DNA of 64,000 bases. It comes from Brevibacillus daliensis. GTDB taxonomy: Bacteria; Bacillota; Bacilli; Brevibacillales; Brevibacillaceae. The notes beneath the pieces are model-generated. The model saw only the letters and a list, made by a program, of their open reading frames with translations. It ran no database searches and was not told where the DNA came from. Positions 9,721-18,462 of the stretch are shown here, one piece after another. Each line of letters opens with the position of its first letter. Position 1 is the stretch's first letter. The position numbers and the translations under genes were made by a program. The stretch covers positions 222,638-286,637 of the forward strand of contig NZ_JAJISB010000006.1 of NCBI RefSeq assembly GCF_021245735.1. Reading direction: 5' to 3'.

Positions 9721-11271
9721 ATGGATCTATCAAACCCGCTATTGTGGGTCCTGCTAATGGGAGCAGCACTTGCAATAGGTTTTGGGCTCGGATACTTCTC
9801 ACGTAAATCCATTGCAGAAGCAAAAATTTCAAGCGCTGAAGAAGCGGCAAAACAGATCGTAGAAGAAGCAAAACGCGATGCTGAGGCAGTTAAAAAGGAA
9901 ACAATCCTGGAAGCCAAAGATGAAGTGTTTAAGCTACGTACCGACGCTGATCATGAGATCAAGGAGCGTCGAAACGAAATTCAACGTCAGGAAAGACGTA
10001 TTCTTCAAAAGGAAGAATCGCTTGACCGCAAGCTAGAACAATTGGAACGTAAAGAAGGGGACTTAAGCGACCGAGAAAAATCTATTGCTGAGTTGCAAGC
10101 CAAGGTTGAGCAATTATATAAAGATCAAGTTGCTGAACTAGAACGTATTTCGGGACTTACACAAGAAGAAGCTAAAACCATTATTTTAACCAATGTAGAA
10201 AATGAAGTTCGTCATGATATGGCAATGATGATTAAAGATATCGAGACTCATGCCAAGGAAGACGCTGATAAAAAAGCAAGAGAAATTATTACAACAGCGA
10301 TTCAACGTTGCGCTGCAGACCATGTAGCTGAGACGACGGTATCTGTAGTTACCCTTCCAAATGATGAAATGAAGGGACGAATTATTGGTCGTGAAGGTCG
10401 CAATATACGCGCGCTAGAAACTCTAACTGGTATAGATCTTATTATTGATGATACTCCTGAAGCGGTTATTCTTTCTGGCTTTGACCCTATCCGTCGTGAA
10501 ATCGCAAAAAATGCCCTTGATAAATTGGTGGCAGACGGACGTATCCATCCTGCACGTATTGAAGAGATGGTTGAGAAATCTCGCCGTGAAGTGGACGAAC
10601 GTATTCGTGAATATGGGGAACAAGCTACGTTTGAAACAGATGTTCATGGGTTACACCCTGATTTAATAAAGATTTTGGGACGCTTACGCTATCGTACTAG
10701 CTACGGACAAAACGTTCTAAAACACTCAATGGAAGTAGCTCACCTAACCGGTCTTATGGCTGCCGAATTAAAGGAAGACATAAAACTGGCGAAGAGAGCA
10801 GGTTTATTGCATGATATCGGTAAAGCAATTGACCATGAAGTTGAAGGTTCTCACGTGGAAATCGGTGTAGAATTAGCGAAGAAATATAACGAGCACCCAA
10901 TTGTTATCAACAGTATTGCTTCTCACCACGGTGATACCGAGCCAACATCAGTTATTGCAATGTTGGTAGCTGCCGCAGATGCTTTGTCTGCTGCACGTCC
11001 AGGTGCACGTCGTGAAACGTTAGAAACCTATATTAAACGTCTGGAGAAACTAGAAGAGATTTCTGAATCCTTCGATGGAGTAGAAAGATCTTTTGCGATT
11101 CAGGCAGGTCGTGAAGTTCGCGTCATGGTACAACCAGAAAAAATTGATGATGCAGAAGCGACTAGACTGGCTCGTGAAATTACGAAACGAATTGAGAATG
11201 AGCTGGATTATCCAGGTCATATCCGTGTAACAGTTATTCGTGAAACCAGAGCAGTTGAATATGCAAAATAA
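9721..11271 (+). CDS. rny: Ribonuclease Y
   Basis: Membrane-anchored endoribonuclease that starts mRNA decay. A membrane helix lies at residues 5-25, a long charged coiled coil at about 30-155, a KH domain near [15 protein letters not shown], and an HD domain with [17 protein letters not shown]. Length is 516 aa (520 in B. subtilis) and the C-terminus [12 protein letters not shown] is family-typical. The ribosome site AAAGGAGGTG is 15 nt from the ATG, rather far. ymdB follows, as in other bacilli. RicA, an RNase Y partner, is encoded at 56906. Confidence 0.96.
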   Translation: MDLSNPLLWVLLMGAALAIGFGLGYFSRKSIAEAKISSAEEAAKQIVEEAKRDAEAVKKETILEAKDEVFKLRTDADHEIKERRNEIQRQERRILQKEESLDRKLEQLERKEGDLSDREKSIAELQAKVEQLYKDQVAELERISGLTQEEAKTIILTNVENEVRHDMAMMIKDIETHAKEDADKKAREIITTAIQRCAADHVAETTVSVVTLPNDEMKGRIIGREGRNIRALETLTGIDLIIDDTPEAVILSGFDPIRREIAKNALDKLVADGRIHPARIEEMVEKSRREVDERIREYGEQATFETDVHGLHPDLIKILGRLRYRTSYGQNVLKHSMEVAHLTGLMAAELKEDIKLAKRAGLLHDIGKAIDHEVEGSHVEIGVELAKKYNEHPIVINSIASHHGDTEPTSVIAMLVAAADALSAARPGARRETLETYIKRLEKLEEISESFDGVERSFAIQAGREVRVMVQPEKIDDAEATRLAREITKRIENELDYPGHIRVTVIRETRAVEYAK

Positions 11272-11303
11272 AAATAAAGTGGCAAAAGCCACTTTATTTT
11301 TTT
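11271..11303 (+). terminator. Terminator after rny
   Basis: AAAATAAAGTGGC pairs with GCCACTTTATTTT (11288-11300), loop AAAA, followed by more T's. It starts at the rny stop codon. Confidence 0.85.
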
Positions 11304-11305
11304 GA

Positions 11306-11428
11306 CTGTATCGAAAAGCAGTATCAGAAAAATAAACTTCACCGAGTTACATCCTGATACAGAAGAACAACATCCGCTAAAAGAGCACCACCTTCTTCGA
11401 ATGAACTTCAAATAGAAGTTTTTCCTAC
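11306..11428 (+). repeat. Interspersed element 1, copy C
   Basis: Third, more divergent copy of the element at 1849 and 49026, 123 nt long. Stem 1 is GTATCAG (11321-11327) with CTGATAC (11354-11360). ACATCCGCTAAA and the terminal ACTTC/GAAGT hairpin with its T-run are kept. It lies between the rny terminator and ymdB. Confidence 0.65.
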
Positions 11429-11557
11429 AAAAAAAAAGGAAAATATAAAGGTGTACGTGCAAGTAAGTAGACTTACTGGAATAAAAACCAGAATGGGAAA
11501 TTCCATTTACGATAGGTAGAAAATAGAACGGATTGAATCGTTATTGAGGTGACAAAA

Positions 11558-12352
11558 ATGAAATTGTTATTTATTGGGGATATATGTGGGTCACCAGGAC
11601 GAGATATGGTGAAAGAATATCTACCCAGATTAAAACGTAAGTATGGACCAGACATTATTATTGCAAATGGTGAGAATGCAGCACATGGAAGAGGAATTAC
11701 CCGAAAGATAACTAACGAGTTATTTCAAGCAGGGGTACATGCTTTTACGATGGGAAATCATACTTGGGATAACCGTGAGATTTTTGACTTTATCGATGAA
11801 GAAGCAAGAATGGTTCGCCCAGCTAATTTCCCAGAAGGTACACCAGGGAGAGGACTCACCTATATTTCTACTCCAGCAGGGGAGGTGGCTATTATTAACT
11901 TGCAGGGTAGAACCTTTCTTCCACCTTTATTGTGCCCGTTTGAAATGGCTGATCAGCTGGTAGAGACAGCCCGTAAGCGGACAAAGTATATCTTTGTAGA
12001 TATTCATGCGGAAGCTACTTCTGAAAAACAGGCATTGGGTTGGTATCTGGACGGGAAAATCAGTGCGATTGTAGGAACACATACGCATGTACAGACAGGT
12101 GATGAGCGGATTTTACCAAATGGTACTGGGTATCTTACTGACGTGGGTATGTGTGGTCCATCTGACGGAATTCTGGGTATGGATAGATCAGCGGTCATTA
12201 TGAAGTTCATGACTCAACTGCCAGTTAGATTTGAAGTGGCCGAGGGACCGACACAATTAAATGCGGTTCTCTTCACACTTGATAAAATAACTGGTAAAAC
12301 TAGTAAAATAGAGCGGATACGAATTGACGCAGCTTGTCCTTTTATGGAATAA
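11558..12352 (+). CDS. ymdB: YmdB metallophosphoesterase
   Basis: Calcineurin-like phosphoesterase acting on cyclic nucleotides and affecting biofilm/motility choice in B. subtilis. Metal ligands are visible in FIGDICGSPGRD, NGENAAHG, GNHTWD, and the HAEATSEK and GTHTHVQT blocks. ATG 11558 is preferred over GTG 11549 because GAGGTGA lies 6 nt upstream and it gives 264 aa, the B. subtilis length. Element 1 copy C lies upstream. Confidence 0.94.
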   Translation: MKLLFIGDICGSPGRDMVKEYLPRLKRKYGPDIIIANGENAAHGRGITRKITNELFQAGVHAFTMGNHTWDNREIFDFIDEEARMVRPANFPEGTPGRGLTYISTPAGEVAIINLQGRTFLPPLLCPFEMADQLVETARKRTKYIFVDIHAEATSEKQALGWYLDGKISAIVGTHTHVQTGDERILPNGTGYLTDVGMCGPSDGILGMDRSAVIMKFMTQLPVRFEVAEGPTQLNAVLFTLDKITGKTSKIERIRIDAACPFME

Positions 12353-12392
12353 TGATTATAGCTCCGAATTTTGCGAATATTAATCGCATAAT

Positions 12393-12419
12393 AAAGGAAT
12401 TTTTAGGGGTTATGAGAAT
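12393..12419 (+). promoter_or_regulatory. Sigma-H promoter of spoVS
   Basis: AAAGGAATT (12393-12401) and AGAAT (12415-12419), separated by 13 nt, fit the sigma-H consensus RWAGGAWWT-N12-14-HGAAT at every position. spoVS is sigma-H dependent in B. subtilis. It lies 48 nt before the start codon. Confidence 0.85.
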
Positions 12420-12467
12420 ATCATTCTAGAGATAAGAGTTATTTCTATCTGATGGGAGGTACAAAGG

Positions 12468-12728
12468 ATGGACGTATTAAAAGTTTCAGCAAAGTCTAAC
12501 CCCAACTCTGTTGCTGGTGCACTCGCAGGCGTGCTTCGAGAACGTGGTGCTGCCGAGATACAAGCTATCGGAGCGGGGGCGCTTAATCAGGCAGTGAAAG
12601 CTGTAGCGATCGCACGTGGGTTCGTAGCTCCGAGTGGTGTTGATTTAATTTGCATCCCAGCCTTTACTGACATCGTAATTGATGGAGAAGAACGTACTGC
12701 AATTAAGCTAATTGTTGAACCCAGATGA
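12468..12728 (+). CDS. spoVS: Stage V sporulation protein S
   Basis: Small Alba-like protein needed for progress to spore coat assembly. The 86 aa sequence (begins MDVLKVSAKSNPNSVAGA, contains GAGALNQAVKA) is nearly invariant among spore formers. The ribosome site is GGGAGG, and a sigma-H promoter and its own terminator flank it. Confidence 0.97.
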   Translation: MDVLKVSAKSNPNSVAGALAGVLRERGAAEIQAIGAGALNQAVKAVAIARGFVAPSGVDLICIPAFTDIVIDGEERTAIKLIVEPR

Positions 12729-12762
12729 TAGAGATACAAAAAGCGGATCGATCGAGAGTGAG

Positions 12763-12798
12763 CCTGTTTGTTCCTAATTAAGGAATAAACAGGTTTTT
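12763..12798 (+). terminator. Terminator after spoVS
   Basis: CCTGTTTGTTCCT (12763-12775) pairs with AGGAATAAACAGG (12781-12793) with one G-U pair; T-run follows. Confidence 0.87.
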
Positions 12799-12954
12799 AT
12801 TGTGTTTTTTTTTTTGGTTAGAGAAGATGTGTAACCACGCTTTATCTTTTACCGTCATTTTAGTAAGAAAAATGAAGAAAAGTCGTGATTTTCCTTCATG
12901 ATTTCGCCTGATTTGGGCAAAGTGTAAAAGTGTAAAGAAATTGTAGAAAAATTG

Positions 12955-12982
12955 TTGCATCATAATGGGAACATGTTACAAT
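12955..12982 (+). promoter_or_regulatory. korA upstream promoter P1
   Basis: TTGCAT (12955-12960), 16-nt spacer, TACAAT (12977-12982), with TGT directly before the -10, an extended -10. The 492-nt gap between spoVS and korA holds this, P2 and a long leader, but no gene I can support. Confidence 0.65.
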
Positions 12983-13026
12983 AGCATCGTAAGAACATTA
13001 ATATACCAAGTACATTTATTTACTCT

Positions 13027-13083
13027 AATGCAAAAATAATTTGAGTAAAAGTACTTGCATTTTTACAGGGCTAAGACTACAAT
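13027..13083 (+). promoter_or_regulatory. korA promoter P2 with dyad
   Basis: TTGCAT (13055-13060), 17-nt spacer, TACAAT (13078-13083): the same hexamers as P1. AATGCAA (13027-13033) and TTGCATT (13055-13061) form a 7-bp inverted repeat covering the -35, a candidate operator. Confidence 0.6.
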
Positions 13084-13220
13084 GGTCTTGCTTGTACACA
13101 AACTATTCACAATTCATCTGATTTTTCGTAAGAATTTTAGGATATAATTCCAAATTTTTATCAAATTTGAGATGATTATGTGCAGATTTTTTCTCACAGT
13201 CGCTGAAGGGGTGGAATTTC

Positions 13221-14969
13221 ATGATTAGTCAACTTTCTTGGAAAGTTGGAGGACAACAAGGGGAAGGTATTGAGAGTACGGGTGAAATTTTCTCGATTGC
13301 CATGAACCGCATGGGTTACTATCTGTACGGTTACCGTCACTTCTCATCTCGTATCAAAGGTGGACATACAAATAACAAGATTCGCGTAAGCACAAAACCA
13401 GTTCAAGCTATTTCTGATGAATTGGATATCTTGGTAGCGTTTGACCAAGAGACAATCGACGTTAATGCTCCTGAGCTTCGTGAAGGCGGTGTTGTGATTG
13501 CCGATGCGAAATTTAACCCAACCTTGCCAGAAGGATTGAAACCGGTTCGTTTGCTCTCGGTGCCATTGACTGAAATTGCTGAAGAATTAGGAACATCTTT
13601 GATGAAAAACATGGTCTCGATCGGAGCGACAAGCGCCATCCTGGGTATTTCGGTAGAAGGCTATCGTAATATCGTAGAAGACATGTTCCTGCGCAAAGGT
13701 GAAAAAGTAGTAGAGAAAAACATGGAAGCGATTACTCGCGGAGCAGAGTACGTAAATGAGCAAATCGGCGGACAACTTCCTGATTTCCAATTGGAACCAG
13801 CAGATGGAAAAAAACGCCTGTTTATGATTGGTAATGATGCGATCGCACTAGGCTGTTTATCTGCAGGTGTTCGTTTTATGCCTGCTTACCCAATCACACC
13901 AGCTTCTGAAATTATGGAATATTTGATCAAAAAGCTTCCTAAATTCAACGGAACTGTTATTCAAACTGAGGATGAGATTGCTGCTATTACGATGGCAATT
14001 GGAGGAAGCTACGGTGGTGCTCGTACCATGACTGCTTCTGCTGGTCCTGGTCTCTCCTTGATGATGGAAGCAATTGGTCTAGCTGGTATTACGGAGACAC
14101 CAGTAGTTATCGTTGATACGCAACGTGGTGGCCCATCTACCGGTATGCCTACGAAACAGGAACAATCTGATGTGAACGCTATGATTAATGGTACACACGG
14201 TGAAATTCCTAAAGTAGTTATGGCTCCAACTTCTGTAGAAGATTGTTTCTACGATGCAGTAGAAGCATTTAATATAGCTGAAGAGTATCAAGTACCAGTT
14301 ATTTTTATCACTGACTTGGCACTTTCCCTAGGTAAACAAACAGTAGATCCACTTGATCACAGTAAAATTGAGATTCGTAGAGGTAAATTGTTAGCAGGAC
14401 AAGAATTGCCTGAGAAAGAAAATAACGAAATGTTTAACCGCTATGAAGTAACGGAAGATGGGGTTTCTCCTCGTGTTATTCCTGGACAAAAATATGGTTT
14501 GCACCATGTTACAGGTGTAGAGCACGATCAAAGCGGTCGTCCATCCGAAAGCCCTACAAACCGTATTGCTCAAATGGATAAGCGTATGCGCAAGCTTAAT
14601 AACCTTGTCAACACTTTCCCAGAACCAGTTCGTATGAGTGCTGGCAGTGAAGAATCAGATGTATTAATGGTAACAATCAACTCTGTTGGTGGTACTGTTC
14701 AAGAAGCGAAAGAACGTCTGGAAAAAGACGGTCTAAAAGTAAATCACGCTCAAATTCGCTTGCTTCACCCATTCCCAACTGAAGCGATCAAACAATATGT
14801 TGATAAAGCGAAAAAAGTAGTTGTTGTTGAAAATAACGCAACTGGTCAAATTACTAACCTGATCAAATTGAATCTAGGTTGTGCAGATAAGCTGCATAGC
14901 GTATTGAAATATGACGGAAATCCGTTCTTACCTAACGAAATTTACACACAAGTTAAGGGGCTGAATTAA
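13221..14969 (+). CDS. korA: 2-oxoacid:ferredoxin oxidoreductase, fused gamma-alpha subunit
   Basis: Part of the two-subunit, CoA-dependent oxidoreductase that decarboxylates 2-oxoacids (probably 2-oxoglutarate) with ferredoxin as acceptor. Residues about 10-185 are the gamma domain (GGQQGEGIESTGEIF at the start); from about 200 the alpha pyrimidine-binding domain begins, with AYPITPASEIMEY and TEDEIAAI. At 582 aa it fits the fused type seen in bacilli. The stop is 1 nt from korB. Confidence 0.93.
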   Translation: MISQLSWKVGGQQGEGIESTGEIFSIAMNRMGYYLYGYRHFSSRIKGGHTNNKIRVSTKPVQAISDELDILVAFDQETIDVNAPELREGGVVIADAKFNPTLPEGLKPVRLLSVPLTEIAEELGTSLMKNMVSIGATSAILGISVEGYRNIVEDMFLRKGEKVVEKNMEAITRGAEYVNEQIGGQLPDFQLEPADGKKRLFMIGNDAIALGCLSAGVRFMPAYPITPASEIMEYLIKKLPKFNGTVIQTEDEIAAITMAIGGSYGGARTMTASAGPGLSLMMEAIGLAGITETPVVIVDTQRGGPSTGMPTKQEQSDVNAMINGTHGEIPKVVMAPTSVEDCFYDAVEAFNIAEEYQVPVIFITDLALSLGKQTVDPLDHSKIEIRRGKLLAGQELPEKENNEMFNRYEVTEDGVSPRVIPGQKYGLHHVTGVEHDQSGRPSESPTNRIAQMDKRMRKLNNLVNTFPEPVRMSAGSEESDVLMVTINSVGGTVQEAKERLEKDGLKVNHAQIRLLHPFPTEAIKQYVDKAKKVVVVENNATGQITNLIKLNLGCADKLHSVLKYDGNPFLPNEIYTQVKGLN

Positions 14970-14970
14970 G

Positions 14971-15837
14971 ATGGCGACATTCAAAGAATTTCGCAATAAT
15001 ATAAAGCCAAACTGGTGTCCGGGCTGCGGTGACTTCTCCGTGCAAGCAGCTATTCAACGTGCTGCAGCTAACGTGGGGTTGGAACCTGAGAATCTGGCAG
15101 TAGTTTCTGGTATTGGTTGTTCCGGACGTATCTCCGGTTATATCAATTGCTATGGTTTACATGGTATCCATGGTCGTTCACTACCAATCGCTCAAGGTCT
15201 GAAAATGGCTAATCGTGAATTAACAGTTATCGCTTCTGGCGGAGACGGGGATGGTTTTGCAATCGGTATGGGTCATACTGTTCATGCAATCCGTCGTAAC
15301 ATGGACATTACGTACATCGTAATGGATAACCAAATCTATGGTCTGACAAAAGGTCAAACATCTCCTCGCTCTGCTGCAGGATTCGTTACTAAGTCTACAC
15401 CTGCTGGTTCTATCGAAAATGCTATTTCTCCAATTGAATTGGCACTTTCTGCTGGAGCAACATTCGTAGCGCAGTCAGTATCTAGTGACTTGAAGGGCTT
15501 GACTGATATCATTGAAAAAGGTATGAAACACAAAGGTTTCTCCCTGATCAACGTATTTAGCCCATGTGTTACTTTTAACAAAGTTAATACGTACGACTGG
15601 TTCAAACAAAGCATCGTACCTGTTGAATCTATCGAAGGCTACGATCCACATGATAAAATCAAAGCAATGTCCTATTCCATGGCTAACAAAGGCTTGTTGA
15701 CAGGTGTTGTTTATCAAAATACGGAACAACAACGTTATGAAGACCTGGTTAGTGGCTTTAAAGAAGAATCTCTTGTTAAACAAGACATCCATATTGATGA
15801 AGAAACATTTAACAAATTGCAGGCTGAATTCGCTTAA
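14971..15837 (+). CDS. korB: 2-oxoacid:ferredoxin oxidoreductase, beta subunit
   Basis: Thiamine-diphosphate-binding partner of KorA. NWCPGCGDF near the N-terminus holds cluster cysteines; GGDGDGFAIGMGH ... MDNQIYGLTKGQ binds ThDP and Mg. Length 288 aa. It is directly coupled to korA. In other bacilli miaB comes next; here about 39.5 kb of unrelated genes intervene. Confidence 0.94.
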   Translation: MATFKEFRNNIKPNWCPGCGDFSVQAAIQRAAANVGLEPENLAVVSGIGCSGRISGYINCYGLHGIHGRSLPIAQGLKMANRELTVIASGGDGDGFAIGMGHTVHAIRRNMDITYIVMDNQIYGLTKGQTSPRSAAGFVTKSTPAGSIENAISPIELALSAGATFVAQSVSSDLKGLTDIIEKGMKHKGFSLINVFSPCVTFNKVNTYDWFKQSIVPVESIEGYDPHDKIKAMSYSMANKGLLTGVVYQNTEQQRYEDLVSGFKEESLVKQDIHIDEETFNKLQAEFA

Positions 15838-15892
15838 TTCTACTTGCTTGATTAAATACAGAAATGTTTTTTTGCAAAAGTAAGACAATATA

Positions 15893-15942
15893 AAACAGAG
15901 GTTATTATGTTCAAAATAATGAGCATAATTCCTCTGTTTTTC
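15893..15942. terminator. Bidirectional terminator between korB and the YkvI-like gene
   Basis: AAACAGAGG (15893-15901) pairs with CCTCTGTTT (15931-15939). T's follow on +, and A's precede it for the minus gene. Confidence 0.75.
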
Positions 15943-15956
15943 TTTTAATATGATTT

Positions 15957-17012
15957 TTATTTCGAACTCCGATACCAATAAGAGATTTGTCGGTAAAATA
16001 ACATCATTAAAAAGAAGACGACAACTTGACCAAATAGCGGGTACAATACAGTTAAAAGGGAAGAAAAACCAACGAAGCTGATACCGTAGCAGATGATGAG
16101 AAGTACAAACAAGATTTGGGAACGAAGAAGAGAAAAATAGGATTGGATTTGTTCAATGAGGCCAAACAGATTAGCAACGAGTGAAGAAAAAACTTCGCCA
16201 TATACCAGAATGGCAAAAAAGAAGGCGATCCATTTGCCTAACCCAGATAAAATATATATGTTTGGAGTATCTACGAATTGTACATACGGCATGTTCGTTA
16301 GCAAGGAAGAGTAGCCGAGAAAGAGAAGAAGTCCAATTCCTATTCCACCAAATAGGCCACCCATCCATAATGGGGTGTTTGAATTACTTTCCCTCCCAAT
16401 CGGTACGAGAACAGCTTGTGCTAATGCTACATTTAGGGCTACATAGTAGAAAGGTGAACTAAACCAGCCGTGTCTTCCCAGTTCATAAGGTAGACTTGAT
16501 GCTGAAATAACGCTTTCCCATGGTTTTGTGTAAAAGAAAACCAATAAGGTAAAACCAATGAGAATCGGGACAAATAAACTGTTAACCGCATGGATGGCCC
16601 CCATACCCCGCGCAGCCACCACAAATACGAGAATCATGCTTATCCAGATTCCCAATTGTGAGGGAAGGTTGAAGGAATCAGCAAATAGGGAACCGGTGAA
16701 AGCTAGCATCACTGACGTAGTTCCGATCAACACCAATAAAAGAATAGCGTTAAAAAGTGAACCTATTGTATTTCCAAAGAGATAGAAACTGATTTCTTGG
16801 AAGGATTGTGCCTGGATACGCCTCGCAATTACCATTACCTGTGTTCCTGCCCAGACAAATAACCCGCAGGCAATGATAATACCGAGTAAACCGTGATAGC
16901 CATATTTGACGAAGAACTCAATGAGCTCACGACCAGAGGCAAATCCTGCTCCAACCACAGTACCGATATAGGTAAAAGTGATTTGTATCGTTATTTTCAA
17001 AGAATTAGACAT
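15957..17012 (-). CDS. YkvI-family membrane transporter-like protein
   Basis: Integral membrane protein of about 10 helices with the opening TYIGTVVGAGFASGREL, typical of the YkvI family, which is related to sodium/amino-acid-type carriers. No substrate can be assigned. I start at the ATG reading from 17012, with AGGAGGT just upstream, giving 351 aa; an earlier in-frame start has no ribosome site. It is divergent from yhfI with about 50 nt between start codons. Confidence 0.8.
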   Translation of the reverse strand: MSNSLKITIQITFTYIGTVVGAGFASGRELIEFFVKYGYHGLLGIIIACGLFVWAGTQVMVIARRIQAQSFQEISFYLFGNTIGSLFNAILLLVLIGTTSVMLAFTGSLFADSFNLPSQLGIWISMILVFVVAARGMGAIHAVNSLFVPILIGFTLLVFFYTKPWESVISASSLPYELGRHGWFSSPFYYVALNVALAQAVLVPIGRESNSNTPLWMGGLFGGIGIGLLLFLGYSSLLTNMPYVQFVDTPNIYILSGLGKWIAFFFAILVYGEVFSSLVANLFGLIEQIQSYFSLLRSQILFVLLIICYGISFVGFSSLLTVLYPLFGQVVVFFLMMLFYRQISYWYRSSK

Positions 17013-17063
17013 CTTGTACCTCCTGTCCACTATACTTACATTTATGAAAAGGAGTTAGAAAAC

Positions 17064-17816
17064 ATGCGTATAACTGTATTGGGCTTTCAATCCCCGTATC
17101 CCGGACCAGGAGGAGCAACACCTGGATACTTAATTCAAACAGAGAATACAAACATTTTATTGGATTGCGGCAGTGGAGTTCTTGCTCAGCTTGGAAAGTA
17201 TTTGCCTATTCATCAATTAGATGCTGTTTTTCTTTCCCATTATCATCAAGATCATATAGCTGATGTTGGAGTGCTTCAATTTGGGATTAATGTCCATCAG
17301 CGAGTTGAGAAACTACGAGTGGATCATCCCCTTCCTATCTATGGGCCACCTCATCCGACAAAACATGCTGAGGAAATGACGTATAAGGAAGCTACTACTT
17401 TTCACCCAATATCTAGTGAGGAAGATGTAGTGATAGGAGATGTGACTATTTCAGTCCTTAAAACAGATCATCCAATTCTATGTTACGCCATGAAAATCGT
17501 CCACAATCAAACAACTCTGCTATATAGTGCTGATACTGGTCAGCTAACAAATTGGTCAGGATTTTGCGAAGCGCCTGATTTATTTATTTGTGAGGGGACG
17601 TTCTTAGACGGTTATGAACCTGAAACGCCAATTGGCCATTTATCTGTTCGTCAGGCTGCCAATCTGGCGGTTGAACTACAGGCAAAATCATTACTTGTCA
17701 CACATTTATATCATACGTACGAATCTGAAGATGTTCTATTACAAGCATCTGCGTTTACAGGTGACTGCCACGCTGCCAAGATAGGATTACAGATTCACTT
17801 ATCGGAAGGAGAATGA
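17064..17816 (+). CDS. yhfI: Metallo-beta-lactamase-fold hydrolase, YhfI-like
   Basis: MBL-fold protein with SHYHQDHIADVG as metal motif (a Q replaces the usual central residue of HxHxDH), later YSADTG, and a C-terminal VTHLYHTY histidine. This layout matches YhfI and the RNase-Z-like group, but no reaction is known to me. Start ATG 17064 after AAAGGAG; 250 aa. Three nt from the next gene, so likely co-transcribed. Confidence 0.8.
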   Translation: MRITVLGFQSPYPGPGGATPGYLIQTENTNILLDCGSGVLAQLGKYLPIHQLDAVFLSHYHQDHIADVGVLQFGINVHQRVEKLRVDHPLPIYGPPHPTKHAEEMTYKEATTFHPISSEEDVVIGDVTISVLKTDHPILCYAMKIVHNQTTLLYSADTGQLTNWSGFCEAPDLFICEGTFLDGYEPETPIGHLSVRQAANLAVELQAKSLLVTHLYHTYESEDVLLQASAFTGDCHAAKIGLQIHLSEGE

Positions 17817-17819
17817 CAA

Positions 17820-18374
17820 TTGTTTCCCAACGTCTTAGAAGTAGTTCGCAGATTTATTAAGGAGAGAGTAAAGGTAGGAGAGACTGTCGTTGATGCAACG
17901 ATGGGGAATGGCAATGATACGCTGTTTTTGGCTACCCACGTAGGAGATCAAGGAAAGGTATATGCCTATGATGTACAAGCTGAGGCATTGGAAAAAACAA
18001 GGCAACGACTAGAGAGAGAAGGCTTAGTAGATCGCGTAGAATTACTGTTAGCCTCTCATGAAAAAATGAATGAAATACAGGAAGAAATTGCTGCCATCAT
18101 GTTTAATTTGGGGTATTTACCTGGTGGTAACAAGGATATTACTACATTGGCGAATAGCACGATTCGTGCCATTGAGGCGGGCCTCTCAAAGTTACGTATA
18201 GGTGGGATCATGACCATTATTATTTATTGGGGGCATGAGGCAGGAGTAACTGAAAAAAATGCCGTGGAAAAGTACTGCGAAAATTTATCTCAGTCCGAAT
18301 ACCTTGTCCTATGTTATCAGTATATGAATCAGCAGAATCAGGCTCCATTTATTATTGCAATTGAGAAAAGATAA
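17820..18374 (+). CDS. mnmM: tRNA mnm5s2U biosynthesis methyltransferase MnmM (YtqB)
   Basis: SAM-dependent methyltransferase; the B. subtilis homologue YtqB methylates the 5-aminomethyl-2-thiouridine wobble base of tRNA. VVDATMGNGNDTLFLA is SAM motif I; NLGYLPGGNKDITT is the family signature. The start is TTG at 17820 after AAGGAG (17806-17811); 184 aa. It follows yhfI by 3 nt. Confidence 0.87.
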   Translation: MFPNVLEVVRRFIKERVKVGETVVDATMGNGNDTLFLATHVGDQGKVYAYDVQAEALEKTRQRLEREGLVDRVELLLASHEKMNEIQEEIAAIMFNLGYLPGGNKDITTLANSTIRAIEAGLSKLRIGGIMTIIIYWGHEAGVTEKNAVEKYCENLSQSEYLVLCYQYMNQQNQAPFIIAIEKR

Positions 18375-18395
18375 TCGATAAGAAATAGGCACTCC

Positions 18396-18462
18396 AAGCA
18401 TCCCTTTCAGACATAAGGTATAACGTATGAGATATACGACTACCTTTCAGGAAGGGATGCTT
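18396..18462 (+). other. Long hairpin covering the ribosome site of the YheC/D gene
   Basis: AAGCATCCCTT (18396-18406) pairs with AAGGGATGCTT (18452-18462). A second stem AAGGTA/TACCTT (18415-18420 / 18441-18446) and a third CGTAT/ATACG lie inside. The right arm includes part of AGGAAGGG and ends at the GTG start. No T-run follows, so it is unlikely to be a terminator. It would hide the ribosome site. Confidence 0.65.
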
